A stretch of DNA of 64,000 bases from Treponema succinifaciens DSM 2489 (GTDB lineage Bacteria > Spirochaetota > Spirochaetia > Treponematales > Treponemataceae), in assembly GCF_000195275.1 (NCBI RefSeq), contig NC_015385.1, positions 2,000,501-2,064,500 on the forward strand. Direction: 5' to 3'. The notes under the pieces are model-generated. The model did no database searches and had not been told where the DNA came from. It saw only the letters and a program-made list of their open reading frames with translations. The translations under genes were made by a program, and so were the position numbers. Of this stretch, positions 53,506-63,622 are shown one piece after another (position 1 is the first letter of the stretch; every line of letters starts with the position of its first letter).

Positions 53506-54990
53506 TCACAGTCCGCTTTCTTTCAGCCATTCGTCGATTCTTGCATTCAGGTCGCGGCCGCCGGAATAGAAGAACTCAAACGGAAGCCCCAGGTAGCTTT
53601 TTGGCAAGTGCTTTGAAAGGTCGCTCACGCTGTCGCCGTACATTGTTCCGCCGTGGCTTGAAAATGAAACCACGGCTTTGCCTGAAAAATCGTAGCTTTC
53701 AATGAAACTGTAAACCGGCATTGGAAGAGTCGCCCACCAAGTCGGGTAGCCGAGCAAGACAACGTCGTATTCCGCCATTTTTGTGGCAGATATTTTTGTC
53801 TTTAAAGGAGGCCGCGTTCCGCTCATCAAGTCGCACTGGCTTACATCGTAGATTCCGCCGCGGTACGGATTCTTCATTTCAAGTTCCACAAGGTCAACTT
53901 TTTCATCGCCGAATTTTTGTTTCAGGTTTTTTGAAATATATTCAGCCGAGCTTTCGGTGTTTCCCGAATAAGAAAAATACGCAACGAGGACACGCGGATT
54001 TTTAGGAACTGAAATTGAAGCGATTCTCTCATCATATTTTGTCTCAAAAACAAAGTTCCGTTTTCCGGCGTTCCGCGCGATTCTGAATCCAAGATTTCTG
54101 TCTTTTGTAAGCGGATTTGAAGCCGAACGGTATGCGCTCCGCAAATGCTTTCCAAAATCATTGAAGCCACCGCCACGGTTCACGCGGTAAATACCAACTG
54201 ACGCACCAAGCGGATTCAAGACAGATTTTCCGCCCATGCCAGAAGCATTTTTTCCGCCCGAACGTCCAATTCCAGCCGCGCCAGCAACATCTGGAGAAGA
54301 AATCGAATCGTCATAACCGCCGTAATAATTAAAAACCCACTCGCTCACATTTCCGTGCATATTGAAAAGCCCGAATGCATTCGGCGAGAGAGAGCCCACC
54401 GCAACCGTTTTTCCGCGGTTCAAGCCCGGCTGAACATTCGGATTTGTGCGCCGAACATAATTTTCTTCTATTAGATACGGATAGCTTCCCTCATAGTTCG
54501 CGTCTTTCGGATTGTTCCAGTTTCCCATGCTGAAAATCGTTTTTGTTCCGGCACGGCAGGCGTATTCCCATTCAGCCTCGCTCAAAAGCCGGTAACCGTC
54601 CGCCGCCAAGTCCACAGATACATCTGGGAACTTCGCGTTTTTTCCGCCGATTCTGTAAACCGTAGCCAGACCCTCCGCCAAAGATTTCTTGTTGCAGTAT
54701 TCAAGTGCGTCGTAAAAAGAAACATTCTCAACAGGAAGATTCGCGCCCTTGTTATAGCTTGGATTTTCTCCCATCAGTTTTTCATAATCCGACTACCGGA
54801 CTTCAAACGCGTCGCAATAAAAATCGTCCACCGCAACCGAATGTTGCTCCTCGTCCTTATCGCGCATCCGCTCCGAAGCAGAGCTTCCCATCAAAAAAGT
54901 CCCGCCTTTGATTAAAATCATTTTAGATTCCGAAAAAACTGAGCCGCACAAAAGGCAAGCGGCAGCCACCGTAAAAATAATTTTTTTCAT
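53506..54990 (-). pseudogene. FGE-fold/flavodoxin fusion protein interrupted by an amber codon
   Basis: One frame of 495 codons with a TAG at 54793-54795. Order: signal peptide (MKKIIFTVAAACLLCGSVFS), an FGE-sulfatase (SUMF1) domain to about residue 290 (MILIKGGTFLMGSSASERMR, EVR-stop-SDYEKLMGENPSYNK, LLSEAEWEYACRAGT, FGLFNMHGNVSEWVFNYYGG, NRGGGFNDFGKHLRSAYRSA), then a flavodoxin (LVAYFSYSGNTESSAEYI, GYPTWWATLPMPVYSFI, SFSSHGGTMYGDSV). Family members read VTQ-x-x-Y-E-x-x-M-G at the stop, so Gln became TAG. The domain lacks the catalytic Cys near LRSAYR, so it is not a formylglycine-forming enzyme. A restart at the ATG at 54774 would lack the signal peptide. Confidence 0.78.
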
Positions 54991-55013
54991 TGCAATATTC
55001 TCCAAGTTCTCCC

Positions 55014-55952
55014 CTACTTCAATTCCACGAGCCGATAGTTTCTTGTGCCGCCGCCGAGTTTTTCAAGCTGCTCGACCATTCCTGTGCAGTGGGCGGCTTT
55101 CCATTCGGATTTTGTGGCATTGTCAACATCGGTTTTTTCAATCACAAAGTCCAAAGTGCATTGCTCAAGGGCCACGATGTCGTTCGAGGCTATGATTCCG
55201 ATTTTTCCGAGATTTTTCGCGCCCCGGCAGCTGTCGTTCGGCTCGATGTCGTCAAGAACATTGATGAACGCCCAATTTTTCTTGTAGTCAAGCGCGGCTT
55301 TTGCGGCATCTGCAAAGCTTTTTTCAAGAACGTCGGCAGGAGTACTGTGATAATGGCTTTCGTCCGTGCCGCCTGAATGAATAATGCACTTTCCGCTTCG
55401 GTTGGCAAGGCAGAGCGAAATATTTTTGATGTTTCCGTCAAAAGCCGGGAGCATGTGAAGCCGGACGCGAAAAACTGAAATCAGCGTGTCAAAGCCGGCG
55501 AATTCTTTTCCTGTTCGCGCGTATTTTAAAAGATTTCCGCCAGTCAAAGGCAGATTGATATAGTCGCTGTCGCTAACCATCACGCATTTTCCGATTTCCA
55601 TGAAACCGTGCCGCCTCGCATACGAAAGATTCATCTCCGAAGTACGCCTGTTGCCCGACAAGCCGTTTCCGTCAAACATCGTGCCACCAGTCGTCCTTAC
55701 AAGGTCGCGCAAAAGATCTGGCTGCAAAACTTCCTCGTCGGGTCCGCCAAAGCTCACCTTGATTCCCACGTTTCCCTCGATTTTCTGCTTCAGAGCGCGG
55801 TAAACTTTCATAAGCCCCGCGGAAGAAACATCACGCGTAAAATAGACAATGCTCTGATTCTGCGAGCCGTTTTTTTGACCGTCATTTTGATTCTGGGCAA
55901 AAATTCCGGCAGCAAAAAGCAAAGCCAAAAGTGTTGAAAGAAGTTTTTTCAT
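55014..55952 (-). CDS. exported DUF362-family protein
   Basis: A 312-residue protein: signal peptide MKKLLSTLLALLFAAGIFAQ, then DUF362: SIVYFTRDVSSAGLMKVYRA, VKVSFGGPDEEVLQPDLLRD, TTGGTMFDGNGLSGNRRTSE, MLPAFDGNIKNISLCLANRS, GKCIIHSGGTDE, WAFINVLDDIEPNDSCRGAK, IGIIASNDIVALEQCTLDFV. The family is often iron-sulfur or ferredoxin linked, but here I see no CxxCxxC cluster. Its job is unknown. TGGAG precedes the ATG. It is followed by the FGE-flavodoxin gene on the same strand after about 20 bases. Confidence 0.78.
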   Translation of the reverse strand: MKKLLSTLLALLFAAGIFAQNQNDGQKNGSQNQSIVYFTRDVSSAGLMKVYRALKQKIEGNVGIKVSFGGPDEEVLQPDLLRDLVRTTGGTMFDGNGLSGNRRTSEMNLSYARRHGFMEIGKCVMVSDSDYINLPLTGGNLLKYARTGKEFAGFDTLISVFRVRLHMLPAFDGNIKNISLCLANRSGKCIIHSGGTDESHYHSTPADVLEKSFADAAKAALDYKKNWAFINVLDDIEPNDSCRGAKNLGKIGIIASNDIVALEQCTLDFVIEKTDVDNATKSEWKAAHCTGMVEQLEKLGGGTRNYRLVELK

Positions 55953-56077
55953 ATTTGTCTCCAAAGTAATTTTTCTTTTTTAGTTTACTTCGTTCACGAC
56001 CCGAATTGCATTCAAATCTGCGCCCTGCCGTCAAAACTTGCGTACATAAAACAGATGATTTTCATTTCAGTTTTTCC

Positions 56078-56509
56078 TTATTCCCCAAGTTTTCCGTATT
56101 CCTCGTCGCTCACAGGTTCAAGCCATTCATTGGAAGTTCCCTCGCCTGCAGGCTCAAACGTGATGTGGCTGAACCAGCTGTCTTTTTTTGCGCCGTGCCA
56201 GTGCTTAACGTTCGCAGGAATAACAACAATGCTTCCGGCTTCCATAGAAACCGCCTCTTTTCCCCATTCCTGATACCAGCCGTTTCCAGCCGTGCAGATT
56301 AAAACCTGGCCGCCGCCTTTCATTGCATGGTGAACGTGCCAGTTGTTGCGGCAGCCCGGCTCAAACGTAACATTAAAAATCGGAAATTCGCCTTTTTTTG
56401 TGTCCGTAAGCGGCTTCAAGAACGACTGACCGATAAAATACTTTGCGAAAGCCTCGTTCGGCTCACAAACTCCAAATTTGTCGATTTTAGAAAATTCCTC
56501 TTTTGTCAT
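56078..56509 (-). CDS. cupin-domain protein
   Basis: A 143-residue single-cupin protein. Motif 1 reads GCRNNWHVHHAMKGGGQVLIC and motif 2 is AGSIVVIPANVKHWHGAKKD, giving the His/Glu-type metal site (HVHH with HWHGA). The group with F-I-G-x-x-F-L-x-P-L and ITFEPAGEGTSNEWLEPVSD is usually found with carboxymuconolactone decarboxylase and flavodoxin genes, sometimes fused to them. The substrate is unknown. AAGGTG precedes the ATG at 56509; a longer Lys-rich start at 56548 is less likely. It is the first gene of the minus-strand redox cluster. Confidence 0.82.
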   Translation of the reverse strand: MTKEEFSKIDKFGVCEPNEAFAKYFIGQSFLKPLTDTKKGEFPIFNVTFEPGCRNNWHVHHAMKGGGQVLICTAGNGWYQEWGKEAVSMEAGSIVVIPANVKHWHGAKKDSWFSHITFEPAGEGTSNEWLEPVSDEEYGKLGE

Positions 56510-56882
56510 ATTTTTCACCTTTTTCTTCTTTTTTTTTGCAAGTTTCACAGTTGTTTCAGTAAAGCTGTAGTAGACGACGAGCTTTTTTGAGCTTGAAAAA
56601 ACGGCAGGAGATTATTCAGAAGCAGACGCAACAGATTCAGCCAGAGTAAAAGCAAAAACGCTTCTGCTTGAAAGATTTTTCAGAACATCGCAAACGCTTT
56701 TATCCGCAAATTCGCCGATTTCCACCGCCCTTGTAGAGCCGATGCAGTGGTCTGCGTAAGCAACGGAAATCGCCTGAAACAAACATTTTTTTGTCAAAAA
56801 ATCACTTCAAATAAGTCTCAAAGAACACCTGAAGCTTTGCTAATGTGCGATAAAGAAGTAATAGAAGTGTAAAAAATTTTGC
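56510..56882. other. junction stretch between redox cluster and mobile element
   Basis: No gene is called here. A 61-codon minus-strand frame (56612-56797) is open, but I do not recognise it. Around 56875-56885 the AT-rich backbone gives way to GC-rich DNA, which should be the element's attachment site. Confidence 0.45.
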
Positions 56883-56925
56883 CGTTCCTATCCGGCACTT
56901 AGGGCTGTGTCGGATAGGTCAGGCG

Positions 56926-58616
<1,691 letters not shown>

Positions 58617-58656
58617 TACAGCGGTAAAAGTGATAAATCTGCTTCTTTACAGCTTG

Positions 58657-58845
58657 TCAAATCGCCTTTTTTTGTGTAGCAGCGGCTTCCGCTTCCAGTA
58701 CCCTCGCCATCTTGTCGGCGGCGGTGCTGGTGGTGTCTTTCTTGAAAAAGCCGGACACGACAAGAACGGTATTCCCCATGCGGATTTCCGTCACGCAGTC
58801 GGGGCGGCGGGTGGTACGGTGGTCGTGCTGCTTGATATTCTCCAT
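58657..58845 (-). CDS. tnpW: transposon-encoded small protein TnpW
   Basis: A 62-residue protein of the TnpW family found in clostridial mobilizable transposons next to the large serine recombinase. It reads MENIKQHDHRTTRRPDCVTE, then IRMGNTVLVVSGFFKKDTTS and TAADKMARVLEAEA, a characteristic G-N-T-x-x-x-V-S-x-F-F block. Its function is unknown. AGGAG lies eight bases before the ATG at 58845; a longer start at 58863 would overlap the DnaC-like gene. It lies between that gene and the recombinase. Confidence 0.85.
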   Translation of the reverse strand: MENIKQHDHRTTRRPDCVTEIRMGNTVLVVSGFFKKDTTSTAADKMARVLEAEAAATQKKAI

Positions 58846-58859
58846 AGGCAATACTCCTT

Positions 58860-59699
58860 TCATTCAGCCAGCAGTTTCTTCATGGTTTCCATTTTCCGCT
58901 TTGCGGTTTCCTGCCGGAAGTTGACGCCAGTAAAGCGTATCGGGACGCACATGGACAGCAGTCGGTCATAAATCCGGGAATGGGCCGTGTCTGTCGGCTT
59001 TTTCAACTCGTCCAGCGGGCGGTTGGTGGTGGCGATCAGCGGCTTGTTGCTGCGGTATCGGGTATCAATCACATGGAATACCTGTTCCAGTCCATAGTCG
59101 GTGCCACGCTCCATGCCGAAGTCGTCAATGATAAGCAGCGGATAGCGGCAAAGGCGGGAAATATACTCATTCCGGCCTGTAAAGCCGGGAGAGAGGTCGC
59201 CCAGGATAACGGCGAAGTTCGTCATATATACGGGGACTTCTTTCTCCATGAGGGCGTTTGCGATACAGCCCGCAAGGTAGCTTTTCCCGTTGCCGACGTT
59301 CCCCCAGAACAGGCAGCCGATGTTTTCGGCCTGCATTTCTTCCCAATGCTCCGCATACCGCCGGGCAATCCCGGTCTGCGGGTTTCTGCCGTTGTCGTTC
59401 TCGAATGTCCATTGCTGCATGGCTGAGTCGGCAAAAGCCCTCTGTTTCAGATTTTCCACGGCTTCCACATGGCGGCGGTGTTCCTCGGCGGCCTGCCGCT
59501 GCTCACGGGCGGCTCTCTGGCAGTCGCACTCTGCCGGGTGGCGGTCACGGCCAAACAGCTCCTTACCCTCCGGGAAGTAGGCTTCTTTCGGCGTATGGCA
59601 CTTTCCGCAGTAAAGCAGTCCGTCCTCGCCGATATAGTCCTCCATCTCCGGGGCGGCGGTTGTCATGTTCTCCAAAATATCTTTGATTTCACTTGTCAT
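58860..59699 (-). CDS. DnaC-like ATP-binding helicase loader
   Basis: A 279-residue AAA+ protein of the DnaC/IstB type, which loads replicative helicase at the element's origin. An N-terminal zinc cluster (CGKCHTPKEA...CDCQ) precedes a helical region. The ATPase has Walker A LFWGNVGNGKSYLAGCIANA (about 128-147), Walker B LLIIDDFGMERGTDYGLEQV, sensor-like LIATTNRPLDEL and SRIYDRLLSMCVPIRFTG. It overlaps repA by four bases (59696-59699), so it is coupled to it. Together with RepA it forms the autonomous replication module. Confidence 0.92.
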   Translation of the reverse strand: MTSEIKDILENMTTAAPEMEDYIGEDGLLYCGKCHTPKEAYFPEGKELFGRDRHPAECDCQRAAREQRQAAEEHRRHVEAVENLKQRAFADSAMQQWTFENDNGRNPQTGIARRYAEHWEEMQAENIGCLFWGNVGNGKSYLAGCIANALMEKEVPVYMTNFAVILGDLSPGFTGRNEYISRLCRYPLLIIDDFGMERGTDYGLEQVFHVIDTRYRSNKPLIATTNRPLDELKKPTDTAHSRIYDRLLSMCVPIRFTGVNFRQETAKRKMETMKKLLAE

Positions 59700-60442
59700 A
59701 AGCTTTCTCCCTCCATACAGGTATAGTCGGGGATGCCCTGTTTTACGGCTCCCTTTTTGTCATTGGCCGCCCATCTGTGCAAGGCGGCGGCATAATTCTG
59801 GTAGGCTTTCCCGCTGGCGGCAAGGTAATGGCTCATTTCCTCAATCAGCCGTTCCAGCCTGTCCGGGTATTCTGCCTGTAACTCGTCATATTCGTCCTTT
59901 GACAGAAAAATATTCTCATATCGGCCATAAGCTGTGGGCGGCTCCCCACTCGCTCTCATTGTTTGGTTCTCTATTAAGTTGTTTATATTAGTTTTGTTAG
60001 GGGTCGGTTTTCCGACCATCATAGGGTCGGTTTTCCGACCGTCATAAGGTCGCTTTTCCGACTGTATGAGGGTCGCTTTTCCGGCCATCAGTTGGTCGGA
60101 AAACCGTACCACTGGGACAGGCGGCACTTTCACATAAAGCCGATTGGGTGCGGAGAAGCCCCGCCGTTCCCGTTCTAAAAGCCCGGCTGCGTCCAGTTCT
60201 TTCAAGGCTCCCTTGATGGCGGTACAACCCTTGTCCAGCATTTCCGCTATCTCCGCAACGGGGTAGACAATGAATATCCTGCCCTCGCCGTCCTGCCAGC
60301 CGTTCTTCTGTGACAGGGTGGAGCGGTCTAATAAAAGCGCATACAGCAGCTTGGCGGTCTGTGAAATCTCCATTTTCAGCAGGAAACGGGGGTATGGAAG
60401 ATAGGCGGGCAGCGTGGTGTCTGCCCTGATATAATCAGCGAT
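59696..60442 (-). CDS. repA: RepA-type replication initiator
   Basis: A RepA_N family initiator: the N-terminal helix-turn-helix domain reads ADTTLPAYLPYPRFLLKMEI, SQTAKLLYALLLDRSTLSQK and EIAEMLDKGCTAIKGALKEL, plus LERERRGFSAPNRLYVKVP. The centre (about 120-165) is coded by the iteron array; the C-terminus (DELQAEYPDRLERLIEEMSH, YQNYAAALHRWAANDKKGA) is the other conserved part. I place the start at the codon at 60440-60442 because GAGGGAGG lies seven bases before it, but this codon is ATC. The nearest upstream ATG in frame (60490) has no ribosome site. Confidence 0.82.
   Translation of the reverse strand: MADYIRADTTLPAYLPYPRFLLKMEISQTAKLLYALLLDRSTLSQKNGWQDGEGRIFIVYPVAEIAEMLDKGCTAIKGALKELDAAGLLERERRGFSAPNRLYVKVPPVPVVRFSDQLMAGKATLIQSEKRPYDGRKTDPMMVGKPTPNKTNINNLIENQTMRASGEPPTAYGRYENIFLSKDEYDELQAEYPDRLERLIEEMSHYLAASGKAYQNYAAALHRWAANDKKGAVKQGIPDYTCMEGESL
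60001..60110. repeat. 23-bp iterons within repA (probable replication origin)
   Basis: Nearly five direct repeats of about 23 bases start at 60001, 60024, 60047, 60070 and 60093, each built around GGTCGGTTTTCCGACC or a close variant. Each repeat core is itself palindromic. RepA_N initiators often bind iterons located inside their own gene. Confidence 0.85.
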
Positions 60443-60562
60443 AGTATCACCTCCCTCTGTGTTGTGTCGTTTTTGGGCTTTGTCACGCATTAGGACGGCA
60501 TTTCCGGGGGGAAAGGATAAATGTATCGCATACCCTTTGACACCCACGAAAAAAGCCTTGAT

Positions 60563-60949
60563 TTATGCGGGTTTGAAAGGCTCTAAAGCGTGACATTTCT
60601 GCCTTTGTTTCCGCTTTCTCTCGGCGGCTTTGCGTTTCTTCATGCACCCGGCGCAGCCGGGGCAGTATTTCCCCCGGTTGGATTTGGGGACAAAGGCCGC
60701 CCCGCAGACCGCGCAGCGTTTCCGGCTCCCCCGGTACAAGAGGGCTGCGGCCAGCTCCCCGTCAAGGGGCAGGACAGCCACACGGAACCAGCGGCACATG
60801 AGGGAATAGGAAATGCTCTGGACGCACACGCAAGGCTCCCCGTCGTCTAACAGCAGGCAGTTCCCCTCGTCGTAGTTACAGCACTCATGCACAAGGCGGC
60901 GGGCTGCCTGGTGCTGGCGGTAGTCCATGCGGGACGGCTTATCGTTCAT
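60563..60949 (-). CDS. cysteine-rich VLP-domain protein
   Basis: A 128-residue protein of the Cys-rich VLP family encoded by clostridial conjugative elements. It has DYRQHQAARRLVHECCNYDE, GNCLLLDDGEPCVCVQSISY, CRWFRVAVLPLDGELAAAL and a C-terminal zinc-knuckle-like KRCAVCGAAFVPKSNRGKYC with CPGCAGCMKKRKAAERKRKQ, a basic tail. It probably binds nucleic acid, but no function is established. It overlaps the relaxase gene by 11 bases and is followed by repA. Confidence 0.85.
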   Translation of the reverse strand: MNDKPSRMDYRQHQAARRLVHECCNYDEGNCLLLDDGEPCVCVQSISYSLMCRWFRVAVLPLDGELAAALLYRGSRKRCAVCGAAFVPKSNRGKYCPGCAGCMKKRKAAERKRKQRQKCHALEPFKPA

Positions 60950-62615
60950 GGCTCTGCTCCTTTCTGCGGTGCGGCTCTTCCCGGCGCAAAATCTGGTCGA
61001 TGTTCCGCTTGACGGTCTGCAACTCCCTGAACCGCTGCTTCTGTTCGTGATAGGTGTTGTACAGGCCGTCTTTCTCGGAGATAAGCTGCTCGATCTCGGC
61101 CTGCAACGCTTTTCGGCCGGGCAGCTTGGTAAGCCCCTGTGCCTTGAAATACCGGGCGGCGGCTTCGGCTATGATAAAATCGCTCTCGTTTGCCTGGCGG
61201 TATGCGGCGCGGGCTTTCTCGGATTTCTGCGCTTTCAGCCCCTCGCGGATGGGCTTGGTCTTGGCATAGGCAAGTACCTGTTGCCGCAACTCCCTTTTCC
61301 CTTGCAGCTTCGTTTCCAGTGCTTTCAGTTCGCCGCTGGTCTGGCGCATTTCCTGATAGGCGGTAGCAACGGCGGCTTCAAGCTGTTCCGGGGAAGAAAA
61401 GCCGTACTGTTGGTAGATGGTCAGGGTCTTGGCGGCCTGTTTCAGATTGTGTATCTTCGCCCATCGTTCATAGCCTTTGCCCTTGCCCTCGGCCATCTTC
61501 TGCTCAATGTCCACAAGCCGCTGCACACTGTCCTGTCTGGGGTCGATTTTCCCTGTCTTTTCGCCCTGTAAGCGGCCTTTCCCGGCGTGTAGGTATTCGG
61601 GTATGGCTGCGGTCTGTTCGGCGGCTCTGGCGGCTTGGTGCTGCGGGGTGTAGCGAACCGTTACGCCCCTCTGGGCGTTCTGCTCCAAAACGGCAAGGAC
61701 GGCGGTGCGGTCAAAGTCGCCGCCCAGCTTCCGGGCGGTGATAGGCTTCGTCCTGTCTGGCGTGAGGTAGGACAGCCGCCCCCGGCTCTCCTTGACGGTC
61801 ACACCCTCCCGCAACAGCAGAGAGGAAAACTCGTCAAAGCTGGCAGCGGTGGCAAGGGCTTTCCGTAGGGTCTGCCGCAGCTTCTCCTTGTTCGTTTCAA
61901 ACTTGGTCTGCCGGGGCGTGATACCGCCTGCAATCATGGGGGCGTTCTGCTTGTCCAGTGCGGCCTGTCCCTTTTTCTGCGCCCAATATTCCCGGTCTGT
62001 GACACGGTTCTTGCTGCCGTTCAAGAGGTCGATTTGGTAAAGTCCTTCCCGGTGGCACATCTCCATGACCTCGGACTTGAAGTAGCGTAGGGCTGCGTCG
62101 GTGCAGCGGTGCTTGCACCCGGCTTTCGTGTCCGCTGGCCTGTCCATGTAGGGCAGGAACGGCACTTCCTCTATCCGCAGGCTGTTAATGACGATATGCA
62201 CATGGATGTTGCCGCTGTGGTTATGCCCGTCCGGGTGGGTGCAGACAAGGGCCTGATGGCCGGGGAAATGCTCTTTACAGAATTGCTCCCCCAACGCCTG
62301 CGCCCGGTCTACGGTCAGGCCGTTGTCCGGCCCGTCCCGTGGGTCAAAGCTGATGATATAGTGGTGGCTTTTCACATCCTCCCGCCGCTGATTTTTCTCA
62401 TAGCGGAGATTGGAGCGCATACACGCAACGGCAAAATCCTCGCCGCCGCAGTTCAGCGTGGACAAGCGATAATCCTCACGGGGGATAAGCCTGCCGTTTT
62501 CATCAAGGACGGGCTTCATAGTAAATTCGTCATGCTCAAAGAGCAGGTATTGTTCGGCGGCTCCGTAGTCGGCGTTCTTAGAGCCTAAATGCTTGAGTGT
62601 TGCCAACGGCGTCAC
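60939..62615 (-). CDS. relaxase/mobilization nuclease
   Basis: A 558-residue relaxase of the MOB-P type (Relaxase domain), which nicks oriT and leads the strand into the recipient. The N-terminal half has the catalytic-Tyr region YGAAEQYLLFEHDE, then SHHYIISFDPRD, ALVCTHPDGHNHSGNIHVHI with the 3-His metal site (HVHIVIN), and LRYFKSEVMEMCHREGL. The C-terminal half is a long helical, Lys/Gln/Glu-rich region. It overlaps mobC by 38 bases and the Cys-rich VLP gene by 11. A TTG or ATG upstream choice would not change the core. Confidence 0.9.
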   Translation of the reverse strand: MTPLATLKHLGSKNADYGAAEQYLLFEHDEFTMKPVLDENGRLIPREDYRLSTLNCGGEDFAVACMRSNLRYEKNQRREDVKSHHYIISFDPRDGPDNGLTVDRAQALGEQFCKEHFPGHQALVCTHPDGHNHSGNIHVHIVINSLRIEEVPFLPYMDRPADTKAGCKHRCTDAALRYFKSEVMEMCHREGLYQIDLLNGSKNRVTDREYWAQKKGQAALDKQNAPMIAGGITPRQTKFETNKEKLRQTLRKALATAASFDEFSSLLLREGVTVKESRGRLSYLTPDRTKPITARKLGGDFDRTAVLAVLEQNAQRGVTVRYTPQHQAARAAEQTAAIPEYLHAGKGRLQGEKTGKIDPRQDSVQRLVDIEQKMAEGKGKGYERWAKIHNLKQAAKTLTIYQQYGFSSPEQLEAAVATAYQEMRQTSGELKALETKLQGKRELRQQVLAYAKTKPIREGLKAQKSEKARAAYRQANESDFIIAEAAARYFKAQGLTKLPGRKALQAEIEQLISEKDGLYNTYHEQKQRFRELQTVKRNIDQILRREEPHRRKEQSHER

Positions 62616-62976
62616 CTACTTTCTTTAGGACTTCATACTTGAGGGCGGCAAGGTCGGCGGCCGCTTCCCGCAATTCCTTTGCCATAGCCGGGTAGGGGCT
62701 ATGCCACTCGTTGAGGGTGCGGGCAATCTGGTTGAGATTGCCGCCAATCCTGCCGTACTCGGCTGTGAGCTTCCCGACAGCGGAGAGCAGCTCGTCATTG
62801 ACTGACGACACATGGAGTACGGGGCGTATGGTAGTGCGCCGGATGGCCTGCCGGAGAAATTCGGACTGACTGATACCATAGGGCGCAAGCCGTTCTGTGA
62901 AGTCGGCGTATTCTTCATCGGTCAGCCGGGTTTTCACAACATGGCTGCGGTGGGGGGTGTTGTATCGCTTCGGCAT
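62578..62976 (-). CDS. mobC: MobC-type relaxosome accessory protein
   Basis: A 132-residue protein. The ribbon-helix-helix-like N-terminus (SHVVKTRLTDEEYADFTERL, YGISQSEFLRQAIRRTTIRP) binds oriT DNA, and the C-terminal MobC helix reads LTAEYGRIGGNLNQIARTLN, with the G-x-N-x-N-Q-I-A motif. It assists the relaxase by melting or bending DNA at nic. GGAGG lies about ten bases before the ATG at 62976. As the first gene of the mobilization operon it should lie next to oriT, which I expect in the region to the right. Confidence 0.92.
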   Translation of the reverse strand: MPKRYNTPHRSHVVKTRLTDEEYADFTERLAPYGISQSEFLRQAIRRTTIRPVLHVSSVNDELLSAVGKLTAEYGRIGGNLNQIARTLNEWHSPYPAMAKELREAAADLAALKYEVLKKVGDAVGNTQAFRL

Positions 62977-63622
62977 GGGCTGTAAACCTCCTTTCACTTA
63001 TCACAAAAAATGGGCTGGTCTGTTAGCTATTTTCGGGGCATTTCCTGTCTGCCGGACAGAAATATTTTTGCGGCGTAAGCCGCATAGCAGGGTTTGGGGA
63101 AGGCACTCCCCAACAAGTTTCCCGCGAGGGGCAAAACCGCAGAATTGCGGATTTTGGCACCGTGGTAGAAACTTGCTCTAAGTAAGCCGTAGATTTCCCC
63201 TTGCACTTACTACTCGTATAGCTGCCGCCTGTTTTGGCCGGATTTCTGCAAAAATCTTACGGCGTGGGGCGATTTTTACCCGCAGTTCTTTCTTTCCGCT
63301 AAAGATACATTTCAAAGGCCGCCAGCTACCCGCTTGCCGGGAATTTTCTCAAATTTTCCTTTGCCTTAGAAATACAGAAAATGCAGATTTGGCTACCGCC
63401 GCAGAAAATTTTTTGTTTCCGGCTTCACCTACCTACTACGGATGACTTTGCGATTTTGCCAAACGGATAAAGAAAAAAGCAGCAAATCTTTTTCAGACTT
63501 ACTGCTTTCGCTGGCCGCCGATGGGCGGTGGATATTCAGTTTTGAAAGTTCAGGTCAGGTTGGCCCGATGATGGATAGCACAATAAATTCCTGTTTTCCC
63601 TTTAAGGCATTGTGCATTTTTT
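62977..63622. other. hairpin-rich non-coding region, probable oriT
   Basis: A 646-base gap before mobC without a credible gene. It holds close perfect inverted repeats: GCGGC/GCCGC (63070-63083), TTGGGGA-AGGCAC-TCCCCAA (63094-63113) and CCGCA/TGCGG (near 63138-63151). An oriT next to MobC is expected here. The AT-rich stretch near 63300-63620 is unassigned. Confidence 0.55.

Noticed and set aside
53506-55005. Diversity-generating retroelement target (FGE/C-type-lectin fold, as in treponemal TvpA)
   Set aside because: No reverse transcriptase or template repeat is in the window, and the C-terminus, where a variable region would lie, is a flavodoxin.
56612-56797. 61-codon minus-strand frame between the cupin gene and the recombinase
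   Set aside because: No family resemblance or upstream signals; it may be a gene remnant but I cannot support it.
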